Shown: positions 1 through 8,073, counted from the stretch's first letter. The stretch is 31,417 nt of DNA from an uncultured Mogibacterium sp. (GCF_938039775.1 NZ_CALHTQ010000087.1:1-31417), one strand, 5' to 3'. Notes: a model not told the origin generated them from the letters alone. Program-made: numbers and translations.

Positions 1-682
1 CCGCGAGCCGCCTGCCGTCCTCGCCGTAGCTCGTGTAGGCGAGGCGGCAGGGCTGGGCGCAGCTTCCCCGATTGCCACTCCGACCGCCGTAATATCTGCT
101 ATATTGGCACTGGCCGGAGTAGCATATGCAGATGGCGCCGTGTACGAATACCTCGACTTCAAAACCTAAGGCGCCATCTGATCCGGCCCTGCATATGTCA
201 GCAATTTCAGGCAGGGCCAGCTCACGAGCTACCACTATGCGTCTATAACCGAGCTCGTGAGCTACCCTAGCGCTCTCGGCATCAGTGATAGTCGCCTGCG
301 TAGACATATGAAGTTCAAGTTCTGGTAGTGCTTTATGCACCAGTTCACCAAATCCAATATCCTGAACGATAATTGCATCGACTCCTGAATCATGTAGGAA
401 GGATGCATACCTTAAAGCAGGCTCTAGTTCATCATCGCTGAGCAAGGTATTCATGGTCACATATACCTTTACACCTCGCTTGTGCGCATAATCAAGAGCT
501 AGCACTAAATCTTCATCCTTAAAGTTCTGTGCTCCAGCACGAGCATTAAAAAACTGCCCACCAACATATATCGCATCAGCCCCATTTTCAACAGCTGCAA
601 GAAATTGTTCCATTCCTCCGGCTGGAACCAGGAGCTCAATTTTTTTCTTATTTTTTATTCTACTTTTCTTTCCCTTTGCCAT
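1..682 (-). CDS. Peptidase U32 family protein (N-terminal part, truncated by window edge)
   Basis: The reading frame starts at an ATG at 682 and runs off the left edge, giving about 227 residues of the N-terminal TIM-barrel-like domain. Residues ELLVPAGG, NGADAIYVGG and the conserved stretch EVFVHGAICICYSGQC followed by GGRSGNRG and CAQPCR (about residues 170-215) match the U32 family signature, including its Cys-rich cluster. Family members include collagenase-like proteases and RlhA/TrhP-type RNA hydroxylation factors; the sequence alone does not separate these roles. A lysine-rich start (residues 2-14) precedes the conserved domain. The gene is followed by an aminotransferase on the same strand but is separated from it by a terminator, so it is probably transcribed alone. 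GC content rises sharply toward position 1. Confidence 0.88.
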   Translation of the reverse strand, partial: MAKGKKSRIKNKKKIELLVPAGGMEQFLAAVENGADAIYVGGQFFNARAGAQNFKDEDLVLALDYAHKRGVKVYVTMNTLLSDDELEPALRYASFLHDSGVDAIIVQDIGFGELVHKALPELELHMSTQATITDAESARVAHELGYRRIVVARELALPEIADICRAGSDGALGFEVEVFVHGAICICYSGQCQYSRYYGGRSGNRGSCAQPCRLAYTSYGEDGRRLA

Positions 683-750
683 CTTTCCACTCTAAGTTTA
701 GCTCTATTCTTAAATCGACTCTAAATACTATTCATTGTTCGTATCGTTAT

Positions 751-756
751 ATTATA
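751..756 (-). promoter_or_regulatory. Possible -10 box upstream of the U32 gene
   Basis: A perfect TATAAT on the minus strand lies about 70 bases before the U32 start codon. No good -35 box is visible at the usual distance, so the call rests on the -10 alone. Confidence 0.35.
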
Positions 757-792
757 CACTTTTAAATGGCTTTTATATCATTAACATCATAT

Positions 793-820
793 AAAAAACC
801 GCCCCAACTTAGGGAGCGGC
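793..820 (-). terminator. Intrinsic terminator after the aminotransferase gene
   Basis: On the minus strand a GC-rich hairpin (arms GCCGCTCCC and GGGGCGG, one bulged base, loop about TAAGTT) is followed by six T. It lies about 57 bases after the aminotransferase stop codon. Confidence 0.8.
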
Positions 821-876
821 ATTGGCTGAATTGTATATATGACAATCTAGCATATATATTATTTTGTTTGCTAAGA

Positions 877-2076
877 CTAAGCCTTCTTAGCCACGTATGC
901 TTCGAGACCTGTACGAATTAGTTGACATGCTCTCTTGATATAGCTGCTTTCAAGTACATAAGCAATTCTGATTTCGCTCTTACCCTTGCCAGGTGTACCG
1001 TAGAATCCACCTGCAGGAGCAAACATAACTGTCTCGTTGTTATCTCTATACTCTGTAAGTAGGAACATGAGGAAGTCTTCTGCATCTTCAATCGGAAGAT
1101 CAATCATCATGTAGAATGCTCCACCTGGTTTATGGCAGATAACGTCAGGAATCTGCATGATTTCTTCATATGCTGCATCTCTTCTGCTGCAATATTCCTT
1201 ATTCATCTCTTCATAATAAGAGCTCGGTAGTTTGAACAGCTCTGTAGAGCCTACCTGCTCAAGCGTCGAAACGCATAGTCTTGACTGAGCTAGCTTGATG
1301 ATTCCCGTCATGAACTCTTCGTTCTTGGATACCACAAAACCTATTCTAGCTCCACATGCAGAAAATCTCTTTGATACGGAATCTATTACAATCAAGTTTT
1401 CCCTAAGTCTATCAATATTAGCGAAGCTACGTGGCTTCATACCATCATATACGTATTCTCTATATGCCTCATCTGCAATAAGCCAAAGATCATTTTCAAT
1501 AGCGAAGTCTGCAACTACATCCATCTCCTCAGCAGTTAGCGCAAGTCCGGTTGGATTGCCAGGGTTGATACAGACTATAGCCTTTGTCTTCTCAGTAAGA
1601 ACTGACTCGAGCTTCTCCTTGGAAGCGTAACGATATCCATCCTTCGAACTAGTCGAAATCGGTTTAATAACACCGCCACTCATAAGCACGAATGTCTGGT
1701 AGTTACTGTAGAAAGGTTCAGCAACAAGTATCTCATCGCCAGGATCGAGTATAGTTGTAAATGTCATCGTGAGCGCTTCAGAAGCACCCATTGTAACTAC
1801 AATGTCTGTAGGCTTGTAGTCTACATCGTACTCTCTCTTATAGTAGCCGCATATCGATTCTAGTAAATCAATGTCTCCCTGAGACTGCTGGTACTTGAGA
1901 ACATCCGCATCAAATGCGCGAACTGCCTCCATAAAACATTCAGGAGTCTTAACATCAGGCTGTCCGATATTGAGATGATAAACCTTCACACCGGACTTCT
2001 TAACTTCAGTTGCAATAGGACTGAACTTTCTAATCGGCGAGAATTCCATCGCCTGTGAATTTCTGCTTATTTTCAT
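877..2076 (-). CDS. Pyridoxal-phosphate-dependent class I/II aminotransferase
   Basis: 399 residues, normal for fold-type I aminotransferases. Visible landmarks: LNIGQPD (35-41), the cofactor phosphate/ring contacts near VTMGASEA (94-101), NPGNPTG (171-177), ADEAYREYVYDG (201-212, Asp202 expected to contact the pyridine nitrogen and Tyr205 the ring oxygen), and the Schiff-base lysine Lys236 in SVSKRFSACGARIGF. The substrate is not clear from sequence; aspartate/aromatic/branched-chain-type aminotransferases share these motifs. The start chosen is the ATG at 2076, preceded by AGAAAGAG at 9 bases; in-frame codons further upstream lack a ribosome binding site. An extended -10 promoter (2128-2136) suggests its own transcript, although it sits just after an amino-acid ABC importer that may share its substrate. 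Confidence 0.9.
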   Translation of the reverse strand: MKISRNSQAMEFSPIRKFSPIATEVKKSGVKVYHLNIGQPDVKTPECFMEAVRAFDADVLKYQQSQGDIDLLESICGYYKREYDVDYKPTDIVVTMGASEALTMTFTTILDPGDEILVAEPFYSNYQTFVLMSGGVIKPISTSSKDGYRYASKEKLESVLTEKTKAIVCINPGNPTGLALTAEEMDVVADFAIENDLWLIADEAYREYVYDGMKPRSFANIDRLRENLIVIDSVSKRFSACGARIGFVVSKNEEFMTGIIKLAQSRLCVSTLEQVGSTELFKLPSSYYEEMNKEYCSRRDAAYEEIMQIPDVICHKPGGAFYMMIDLPIEDAEDFLMFLLTEYRDNNETVMFAPAGGFYGTPGKGKSEIRIAYVLESSYIKRACQLIRTGLEAYVAKKA

Positions 2077-2127
2077 ACTTCGCATCTCTTTCTGTAAAAA
2101 TAAATAATTATTTTTTAAATTATTTAT

Positions 2128-2136
2128 ATTGTAGCA
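2128..2136 (-). promoter_or_regulatory. Extended -10 promoter for the aminotransferase gene
   Basis: The minus strand reads TGCTACAAT, an extended -10 element (TG, one base, TACAAT), about 50 bases before the chosen start codon. No convincing -35 box is seen, as is usual for extended -10 promoters. Confidence 0.45.
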
Positions 2137-2219
2137 CAACTTGTTATGCTTGTACTGATTCCCGTACAAATTATAGTTTTAATTTACTAATCATGCTGAT
2201 TAAAAAAACGAATAACTAC

Positions 2220-2861
2220 CTAATATTGAGAATATCTGGCTTCTGCCCTGCTAAGTCCGAGAGTCATAATAAATGTAAATACTAAGTAAATTCCAGCCGC
2301 TAACACATATGGCATCAGCGTTCCATCGCGATTCACCATTCCCTGAGACACCTTCATCATCTCAGCTAATGTGATTGTTGATGCCAAAGCTGTGTCCTTG
2401 ATAAGTGTAATTACCTCGTTAGAAATAGGCGGAATGACTATACGGAACATCTGAGGGATTACTACCTTAGAGAGAGTCTGCTTGTTAGTAAAACCAAGTG
2501 AGTAAGCTGCTTCATATTGGCCTTTATCGATACTGTTAAAACCACCTCTGTAAATCTCTGCGAAGTAAGCCGCATAGTTGATAGCAAACGTAAGCACTGC
2601 TGTCGGGAATGCTTCCATGCGAATTCCTAGCTGAATAGGGAAAAAGAAATAGAAAAAGAAAAGCTGTAGCATAAGTGGCGTCCCTCTAAATACAAACACA
2701 AAAGTCTTGCACAGCCATCTTATCGGCACTATCCTGCTCTGTTCACCAAGACATATAGGGAGCCCAAGCGGTAGCGAAAGAATCAAAGTCATCGCAAAGA
2801 GCTTGAGCGAAATTATCGCCCCTTTCATCATAATTGGTAAAATCTCACTGATGTAAGCCAT
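2220..2861 (-). CDS. Amino-acid ABC transporter permease (HisM/ArtQ/GlnP type)
   Basis: 213 residues with the layout of polar amino-acid permeases: several hydrophobic segments, FVFRGTPLMLQLFFFYF (about 52-70), and the cytoplasmic EAA loop EIYRGGFNSIDKGQYEAA leading to LGFTNKQTLSKVVIPQ (about 102-136), which docks on the ATPase. The ATG at 2861 follows AAAGGAG at six bases. It lies 75 bases after the binding-protein gene, with a strong hairpin between. No ATP-binding subunit gene is adjacent, so the ATPase must come from elsewhere if the importer works. Substrate class (polar amino acids) is a family-level inference. Confidence 0.9.
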   Translation of the reverse strand: MAYISEILPIMMKGAIISLKLFAMTLILSLPLGLPICLGEQSRIVPIRWLCKTFVFVFRGTPLMLQLFFFYFFFPIQLGIRMEAFPTAVLTFAINYAAYFAEIYRGGFNSIDKGQYEAAYSLGFTNKQTLSKVVIPQMFRIVIPPISNEVITLIKDTALASTITLAEMMKVSQGMVNRDGTLMPYVLAAGIYLVFTFIMTLGLSRAEARYSQY

Positions 2862-2880
2862 TACATTCTCCTTTAAATTA

Positions 2881-2911
2881 GGTAGTCAATGCCGCTAAGA
2901 CATTGACTACC
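2881..2911 (-). promoter_or_regulatory. Intercistronic hairpin between binding-protein and permease genes
   Basis: Perfect 11-bp inverted repeat (GGTAGTCAATG / CATTGACTACC) with a 9-base loop. There is no T-run after it on the minus strand, so it resembles an mRNA-stabilising or partial-termination hairpin that keeps binding-protein mRNA in excess over permease mRNA, as known for other ABC importer operons. The role is inferred. Confidence 0.6.
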
Positions 2912-2936
2912 TAGACCATATACTAAACAGTAGCGT

Positions 2937-3770
2937 TTATTTATCATATCCTTCAAATACGACCAAGTTTTTGCCGAACCACTTTTCACTGATTTTCTGT
3001 GCTTCTCCGCTATCAATAACTTCCTTGAAAGCCTTATTGAACGCTTTGGTAAGCTTCTTGTCTCCCTTGCGGAAGCCTACTGCATAGTAGTCAGCACCGA
3101 AGTTAAATGGCGACTCATATAGCCTATCTTTGTTTTCATTATTGTAAAGTGCATAAACTTCGTCAATAGCAACAGCCTTTATACGTCCAGCCTTCATATC
3201 AAGAATAGCTTCATCATAAGTTTTATACTCAGAAACGTTACCTTTGAAATCTTTATAATTGTCACTTTTTTTAATAGCTTCCAGAGCTGCTGAGTCAGCT
3301 TGTGTTCCAATCTTGATATTCTTAAGATCCTCTGCACTATTTACTTTTACGTTAGGGTCTAGCGACATAATCAAAATTCTATTCTTCAAATACTTTTTCG
3401 ACAAAGACATACTCTTTTGTCTATCAGAAGTAGCCGACATACCGTTCCATATACAGTCGATATTCTTGGACTTTAGTTCACCTTCTTTAGCTGACCAGTC
3501 AATTGGTTGAAACTTAATCTTAAGCCCCATCTTCTTAGCTACAGCCTTGGCGAGGTCGATATCGAAACCAACTAGGTTATCATCCTTATCTCTAAAACCC
3601 ATTGGTGCAAATGTGTCATCAAGTCCAACCACAAGCGTACCCTTATTCTTGACATACTCTAAATCAGACGTGGAGTTCGTCCCACAGCCTGCAAGGGCAA
3701 TTGCAGCAATAACTGACAACATCAGTGCAATAAATTTAGCAACTCTCTTTCTCATCATTTTACCGTTCAT
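2937..3770 (-). CDS. Amino-acid ABC transporter substrate-binding lipoprotein
   Basis: 277 residues. A positively charged start, a hydrophobic segment and the lipobox LAGC (residues 26-29) mark a lipoprotein; Cys29 would be lipidated. The mature part is a bacterial extracellular solute-binding protein family 3 domain: GTLVVGLDDTFAPMGFRD, LVGFDIDLAKAVAKKMG, IDCIWNGMSAT and YYAVGFRKGD are typical. It should bind a polar amino acid outside the membrane and pass it to the permease encoded next. The ATG at 3770 follows GGAG at seven bases. A promoter at 3982-4010 (TTGACA, 17 bases, TAATAT) leaves an unusually long leader of about 205 bases. Confidence 0.92.
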   Translation of the reverse strand: MNGKMMRKRVAKFIALMLSVIAAIALAGCGTNSTSDLEYVKNKGTLVVGLDDTFAPMGFRDKDDNLVGFDIDLAKAVAKKMGLKIKFQPIDWSAKEGELKSKNIDCIWNGMSATSDRQKSMSLSKKYLKNRILIMSLDPNVKVNSAEDLKNIKIGTQADSAALEAIKKSDNYKDFKGNVSEYKTYDEAILDMKAGRIKAVAIDEVYALYNNENKDRLYESPFNFGADYYAVGFRKGDKKLTKAFNKAFKEVIDSGEAQKISEKWFGKNLVVFEGYDK

Positions 3771-3981
3771 TGTTCCTCTCCATTAATCCTTAACTCTTTT
3801 AAATAGCTCTGTAAATAATTCTTCTAAATATCAATAACTACCCAACATTCCTAGGTACCATTACTTATCGATTCCCTACTATAATATATGTAGAGATTAT
3901 TGTATCGATTTGCTTGATGCGTTCCTCTTGACAGTTTTACTTTCGTAATTCACTACGCTAAAGTGCTGCTGTGATGATGTA

Positions 3982-4010
3982 ATATTAACACCACTAACTT
4001 TCTGTGTCAA
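3982..4010 (-). promoter_or_regulatory. Sigma-A promoter for the amino-acid ABC importer
   Basis: On the minus strand: perfect TTGACA (4005-4010), 17-base spacer, TAATAT (3982-3987). Confidence 0.6.
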
Positions 4011-4127
4011 CTAGTAATTTCAATTTATTCTGTATATATACATTTTTTATTGTTGATAATTTTTTTATAGTGTTAAAAATACTAATTTGTACTTAAATCA
4101 ATAATTCAAGTTTATTTTTTGTTTTTA

Positions 4128-4157
4128 TTGACAAGGTATTAAATTTTCTTGTATAAT
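4128..4157 (+). promoter_or_regulatory. Consensus sigma-A promoter for the NSS symporter
   Basis: TTGACA (4128-4133) and TATAAT (4152-4157), both perfect, 18 bases apart, 40 bases before the start codon. The promoter excludes the longer reading frame that would begin with a TTG at 4149, since that codon lies inside it. Confidence 0.85.
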
Positions 4158-4196
4158 ACCAACATTCGTAAAGAGAAATTTAATTGGAGGAACAAA

Positions 4197-5597
4197 ATGT
4201 CTAAGAAGGAAGTAAAAAGAGAATCGTGGGGTAGCTCAATGGGCTTTATACTCGCTGCTATAGGTTCTGCCGTTGGACTCGGCAATATGTGGGGTTTCCC
4301 TTATAAGCTTGGAATGAATGGAGGCTTTGCCTTCCTGATACTTTATCTATTGTTAGCAGTATTCGCAGGATACGTACTGATTATGACGGAGCTCTCTCTA
4401 GGAAGAAAGACTCACAGTTCAATCATTCTTGCGTATAGAGAAATTAGCAAGAAGTACACAATTGTCGGATGGTTCGGTGCTCTCGCGCCATTCTTTATTC
4501 TCGGATTCTATTCATATCTTGGTGGATATTGCCTAAAGTACACAGTAGCTAACTTCGGTGATATCTTTGGAGCTAGCTGGGGTGTAAATGGCGTATCTGG
4601 TCCTGAGTACTTTACAAAGCTTGCTGCAGACCAGACACAGTCCGCAATCTATACAGCAATATTCCTAATATTGACAATAGTAGTCGTTGCACGTGGTCTA
4701 TCTGAAGGAATCGAGAAATTCAATAAGGTAGCTATGCCTGCACTATTCGTAATGCTCCTCGTAATCATCATCAGAAGTGTTACGCTTCCTGGTGCATCTG
4801 CAGGAATCGCATTCCTATTCAAGCCTAACTTTGAGGTGTTCAGGGGCACAGGCTGGATAACTGTTCTTGCCGCAGCAGGTGGTCAGGTATTCTTCTCGCT
4901 ATCACTAGGTATGGGTATCCTTGTAACATACGGATCATACATGAAGAAGGATCAGAACATCGAGAAGAGTAGTTTGATTATACCTTTTGCAGATACTATC
5001 ATCGCACTTATGGCTGGTCTAGCTATCATGCCTGCAGTATTCGCAAGCGGGCAGAACCCGCAGGGTGGCGCAGGACTTCTATACATGACACTACAGACAG
5101 TATTTAACGGCATGGGGAAGCTTGGACCAATATTCGGAGTTCTATTCTATGGACTCGTTGTCATAGCTGCTATCACATCATCGATGTCAGTACTCGAAGC
5201 TATCATCGGTTCGTTTATCGACTACGGTATCAAGAAGGGTTATGGAAATCAGCGTAAGAAGCTCGCTTGGGGATTTGGACTAGTTTGTCTCTGCATGGGT
5301 CTACTCGTTGCATTTGATGGACTTGGAAAGTATCTTCCACCAATGTTTGGAAAGTTTAGCTGGCTCGACGGATTTGATCTATTAGCAGAAGGGTTGTTGA
5401 TGCCACTCGGTGCATTCATCACGACAATCATCTTTGGATGGATTCACCCAGACATACTTCCTGAGGAAATTCACGTTGGTTCTGAATTCAAGTCTGAGAA
5501 GTTCTACAGATTCTGTCTCAAGTGGATTGCACCTGTATTCACCTTCTTCATACTTATAGGTCAGCTCAACACATTCTTCGGACTAAAATTATTCTAA
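4197..5597 (+). CDS. Sodium-dependent amino-acid symporter, NSS (SNF) family
   Basis: 466 residues, almost entirely hydrophobic helices, with the NSS start WGSSMGFILAAIGSAVGLGN (11-30) containing the unwound first helix that binds Na+ and substrate. The family moves amino acids such as tryptophan, tyrosine or leucine with sodium; which one cannot be told here. The ATG at 4197 follows GGAGG at five to six bases. It is a single-gene unit: consensus promoter upstream, hairpin terminator downstream (5664-5689). Odd point: the arginine usually found at the extracellular gate (family motif N-hydrophobic-W-R-F-P) is Gly33 here (GNMWGFPYK). Confidence 0.93.
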   Translation: MSKKEVKRESWGSSMGFILAAIGSAVGLGNMWGFPYKLGMNGGFAFLILYLLLAVFAGYVLIMTELSLGRKTHSSIILAYREISKKYTIVGWFGALAPFFILGFYSYLGGYCLKYTVANFGDIFGASWGVNGVSGPEYFTKLAADQTQSAIYTAIFLILTIVVVARGLSEGIEKFNKVAMPALFVMLLVIIIRSVTLPGASAGIAFLFKPNFEVFRGTGWITVLAAAGGQVFFSLSLGMGILVTYGSYMKKDQNIEKSSLIIPFADTIIALMAGLAIMPAVFASGQNPQGGAGLLYMTLQTVFNGMGKLGPIFGVLFYGLVVIAAITSSMSVLEAIIGSFIDYGIKKGYGNQRKKLAWGFGLVCLCMGLLVAFDGLGKYLPPMFGKFSWLDGFDLLAEGLLMPLGAFITTIIFGWIHPDILPEEIHVGSEFKSEKFYRFCLKWIAPVFTFFILIGQLNTFFGLKLF

Positions 5598-5660
5598 ACT
5601 TTGGAACTAAGATACAATTTATTATTTTAGTTAACAGTTTCAGCAATTAAATAATATAAA

Positions 5661-5690
5661 GAAAAACGGCTCTCATCTGAGAGTCGTTTA
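5661..5690. terminator. Bidirectional intrinsic terminator between NSS gene and aroE-aroK
   Basis: An 11-bp stem (AAACGGCTCTC / GAGAGTCGTTT, one G-U) with loop ATCT. T-rich sequence follows on both strands, strongest on the minus strand, so it can serve the convergent genes on either side. Confidence 0.85.
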
Positions 5691-5697
5691 TTTACAT

Positions 5698-7176
5698 CTA
5701 TCGTCCAATTCCATATATGTCTCTATCCACTATTTCGCGAATATGCATCTTGTATCGCTTAGCTACGCTTCTTGCAAATCGCCTAATATCTCGCATATAC
5801 TGCGACTGTTTCGGACTAGTTTCTTGCTTTTTGCTAAACTTTTTACCAGTATCCGCAATCTGCTTTTCTCCACCAAATTTAAATTTATTTCTTATCTTGA
5901 CATCTGCAACTCCATGATACAGCTGTGCTCTTTCTCTGTACAGATTATGTACTCCTATGCTCTGGCTAAGCGGTCTATTTTTGGTAGCTAAATCCTTTGT
6001 CGGTCTGTCTATGTATATGACTATACTATTCTCTCGAATTAGCTCTCTGTTAGCTTCATTCAGTATTGAACCTCCGCCAGTAGCAATTACCTGGTAATTT
6101 TTAGAACAAACTTCTTTGATTTTCTTGCTCTCTAGCTCTCTAAATGCTTCTAATCCCAGTCTATCTATAATTTGAGTAATCGGACAGTCCTCATCACGAG
6201 CAATCGCCCTATCTATATCGACGAAGTTTCGTTTCATCGCAAGCGCCACTTGTCTTGAGATAGATGATTTGCCGCTTCCGGGCATACCAACGGTCACAAG
6301 GTTCAGTTGCTCTCTAAGTAGTCTCTCCATAGTAGATGCTGCTAGCGAATAGTCAGGCTCCATCTCTCGCCCTTCCCATATATCTCTAGCGTGTATTCCC
6401 TGCCAGATCAACATACCAAGACCACCGATCACATCTATTTCTGCCGACTCAGCGTCTTGAAGGAACTTGGTTCTATGAGGATTATATATGAGGTCAACCG
6501 CCATCTCAGCGTTTCCCAGTTCACTCCACTCAATCTCGTAAGCATCAAATGGCGATTCCCCATTGTCTGGAAACATTCCAACAGGAGTTGCATTGATTAT
6601 GATTTCAGCATCACGCCAGCTCTGATCTTCGTATCGACACACTGAATCATTGCACTTAACACTTCTCGAAACTCTTATGACTTCACGAGCACCAAGTTTT
6701 TTTACAGCATACACGGCAGATAGAGATGCTCCGCCTGTCCCGAGTATTGCAACCTTTTTGCCATCAACAGCGCCTGGTGCAAATACTTTCATTATCCCGA
6801 GATAGTCAGTATTGTAGCCTCTAAGCTTTCCACCCGGCATGAGCTTGACTGTATTTACAGCCTGTATCGCCTCTGCCTCTTCTGACAGTTCATCTAGATG
6901 CTCTATCACAGCTTCTTTATACGGATTAGTTATATTAAAGCCATAGTAGCCCGGCATATGTAAAACTTCATCGAGCCTATTCGCATCGCGAAGCTCGATA
7001 AGGTTATATGCGTAGCCACCTATTAGCCCATGTAATCTCTTTGATAGGCTGTGACTTATGCTACCGCCAATCAGTCCATATTTCTTCTCTTCTATGAATA
7101 AACCCTGACCATCCCCTTGCTTTTCACCTAGTGCGGCGAGCAGCTTCATAAGGTCAGATTCAACACTATTTACCAT
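5698..7176 (-). CDS. aroE-aroK: Fused shikimate dehydrogenase / shikimate kinase
   Basis: 492 residues with two enzymes in one chain. Residues about 32-270 are shikimate dehydrogenase: YGLIGGSISHSLSK substrate site, catalytic Lys87 in FNITNPYK, Asp124 in YNTDYLG, NADP-binding AILGTGGAS (143-151). Residues about 292-428 are shikimate kinase: Walker A GMPGSGKS (297-304), DID substrate motif (320-322), ATGGGS (365-370), RPLSQ lid region (401-405). The chain therefore covers two successive steps from 3-dehydroshikimate to shikimate 3-phosphate. About 60 further residues form a Lys/Arg-rich tail with no recognised match. The ATG at 7176 follows AGAGAG at seven bases and overlaps the end of the DAHP synthase gene by 11 bases, implying translational coupling. 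Confidence 0.92.
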   Translation of the reverse strand: MVNSVESDLMKLLAALGEKQGDGQGLFIEEKKYGLIGGSISHSLSKRLHGLIGGYAYNLIELRDANRLDEVLHMPGYYGFNITNPYKEAVIEHLDELSEEAEAIQAVNTVKLMPGGKLRGYNTDYLGIMKVFAPGAVDGKKVAILGTGGASLSAVYAVKKLGAREVIRVSRSVKCNDSVCRYEDQSWRDAEIIINATPVGMFPDNGESPFDAYEIEWSELGNAEMAVDLIYNPHRTKFLQDAESAEIDVIGGLGMLIWQGIHARDIWEGREMEPDYSLAASTMERLLREQLNLVTVGMPGSGKSSISRQVALAMKRNFVDIDRAIARDEDCPITQIIDRLGLEAFRELESKKIKEVCSKNYQVIATGGGSILNEANRELIRENSIVIYIDRPTKDLATKNRPLSQSIGVHNLYRERAQLYHGVADVKIRNKFKFGGEKQIADTGKKFSKKQETSPKQSQYMRDIRRFARSVAKRYKMHIREIVDRDIYGIGR

Positions 7177-7993
7177 AAGCAATCTCTCTAATCTTATCTG
7201 CAGCAATCGCTATGTCGTCAAATTCATCTGGTGTCACAGCCTGTGCTCCGTCTGAAAGCGCATATCTCGGACTCTGGTGGACTTCGATAATAAGCCCATC
7301 TGCCCCTGCAGCTGCCGCCGCTAGTGATGCCGCTCTAACGAGTGACGATTTGCCTGTCGAGTGACTCGGGTCGACAATGACCGGGAGGTGTGTAAGCTCG
7401 TGAAGTGAAGGAACGGCATTTATATCTAGCGTATTTCTCGTATAATTCTCGAAACTTCTTATCCCTCGCTCACAGAGGATTACCTTTTCATTTCCTTCTG
7501 CCAATATATATTCGGCAGCGAGTAGCAAATCCTCGTACGTCGATGCATAACCACGCTTAAGCAGTATAGCCTTATCCGTGCGACCAAGCGCCTTAAGCAG
7601 GCTAAAATTCTGCATGTTTCGCGAACCTACCTGCAGAATATCTATATCTCTAAACAGTTCTAAGTCTGCAGCATCAACTATTTCGCTGACTAGGGGCATA
7701 CCTGTAACTTCCTTGGCCTTGACTAGCATCCTAACGCCTTCCTCGCCAATACCTTGAAAATCATAAGGTGAAGTTCTCGGCTTAAATGCTCCGCCACGCA
7801 GAATCTTTGCGCCAGAAGCTTTTACCATTGTCGCAAGCTCAATAAGTGCAGTTTCTGACTCAACTGCACAAGGCCCAGCGATAAGCGTCAATCCTTCTCC
7901 TATCGTAACATCACCGACTTTTATTAATGTATTTGCAGGGTGATTCTCCCTGCTAGCCAATTTAAATGGAATATTTGTAATGTATTTCTCCAT
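7166..7993 (-). CDS. aroF: 3-deoxy-7-phosphoheptulonate (DAHP) synthase, class I beta type
   Basis: 275 residues. It condenses phosphoenolpyruvate and erythrose 4-phosphate, the first step of the shikimate pathway. Typical motifs: TLIAGPCAVES, GGAFKPRTSPYDFQG, ILLKRGYAST, ILCERGIRSFE, PVIVDPSHSTG and IIEVHQSP, covering metal and PEP binding. It is short, without a separate N-terminal regulatory (ferredoxin-like or chorismate mutase) domain, so classical feedback control through such a domain is not expected. Start ATG at 7993 with AGGCGG close upstream. It is co-transcribed with the fused aroE-aroK gene. A terminator at 8018-8048 separates it from rpoZ; expression may depend on read-through or on an unrecognised promoter. 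Confidence 0.92.
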   Translation of the reverse strand: MEKYITNIPFKLASRENHPANTLIKVGDVTIGEGLTLIAGPCAVESETALIELATMVKASGAKILRGGAFKPRTSPYDFQGIGEEGVRMLVKAKEVTGMPLVSEIVDAADLELFRDIDILQVGSRNMQNFSLLKALGRTDKAILLKRGYASTYEDLLLAAEYILAEGNEKVILCERGIRSFENYTRNTLDINAVPSLHELTHLPVIVDPSHSTGKSSLVRAASLAAAAAGADGLIIEVHQSPRYALSDGAQAVTPDEFDDIAIAADKIREIAYGK

Positions 7994-8017
7994 TGTACCG
8001 CCTGAATATGCTATATA

Positions 8018-8048
8018 TAAAAAATGGAAATCTAACCGACTTCCATTT
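8018..8048 (-). terminator. Intrinsic terminator between rpoZ and aroF
   Basis: On the minus strand an 11-bp stem (AAATGGAAGTC / GATTTCCATTT, one G-U, loop GGTTA) ends in a T-rich run. It lies about 25 bases after the rpoZ stop codon. Confidence 0.8.
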
Positions 8049-8073
8049 CAATTACCATATTATGTCCAAAAGC

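Larger units (their letters stand above)
3771..4196. other. Divergent AT-rich intergenic region with two promoters
   Basis: No gene is seen. It holds the minus-strand promoter of the ABC importer (3982-4010), the plus-strand promoter of the NSS symporter (4128-4157) and, in the minus-strand leader, a foldable segment in which two ATCGAT copies (about 3850-3908) flank a CTAC/GTAG inner stem. I do not recognise a known riboswitch there. Confidence 0.6.

Noticed and set aside
4149..4196. Longer NSS symporter start at a TTG at 4149
   Set aside because: This codon overlaps the consensus promoter; the ATG at 4197 has a proper ribosome binding site.
5664..5689. CRISPR or REP-type repeat based on the many hairpins in the window
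   Set aside because: Each hairpin has a different sequence and stands at a gene end; they are terminators, not a repeat family.
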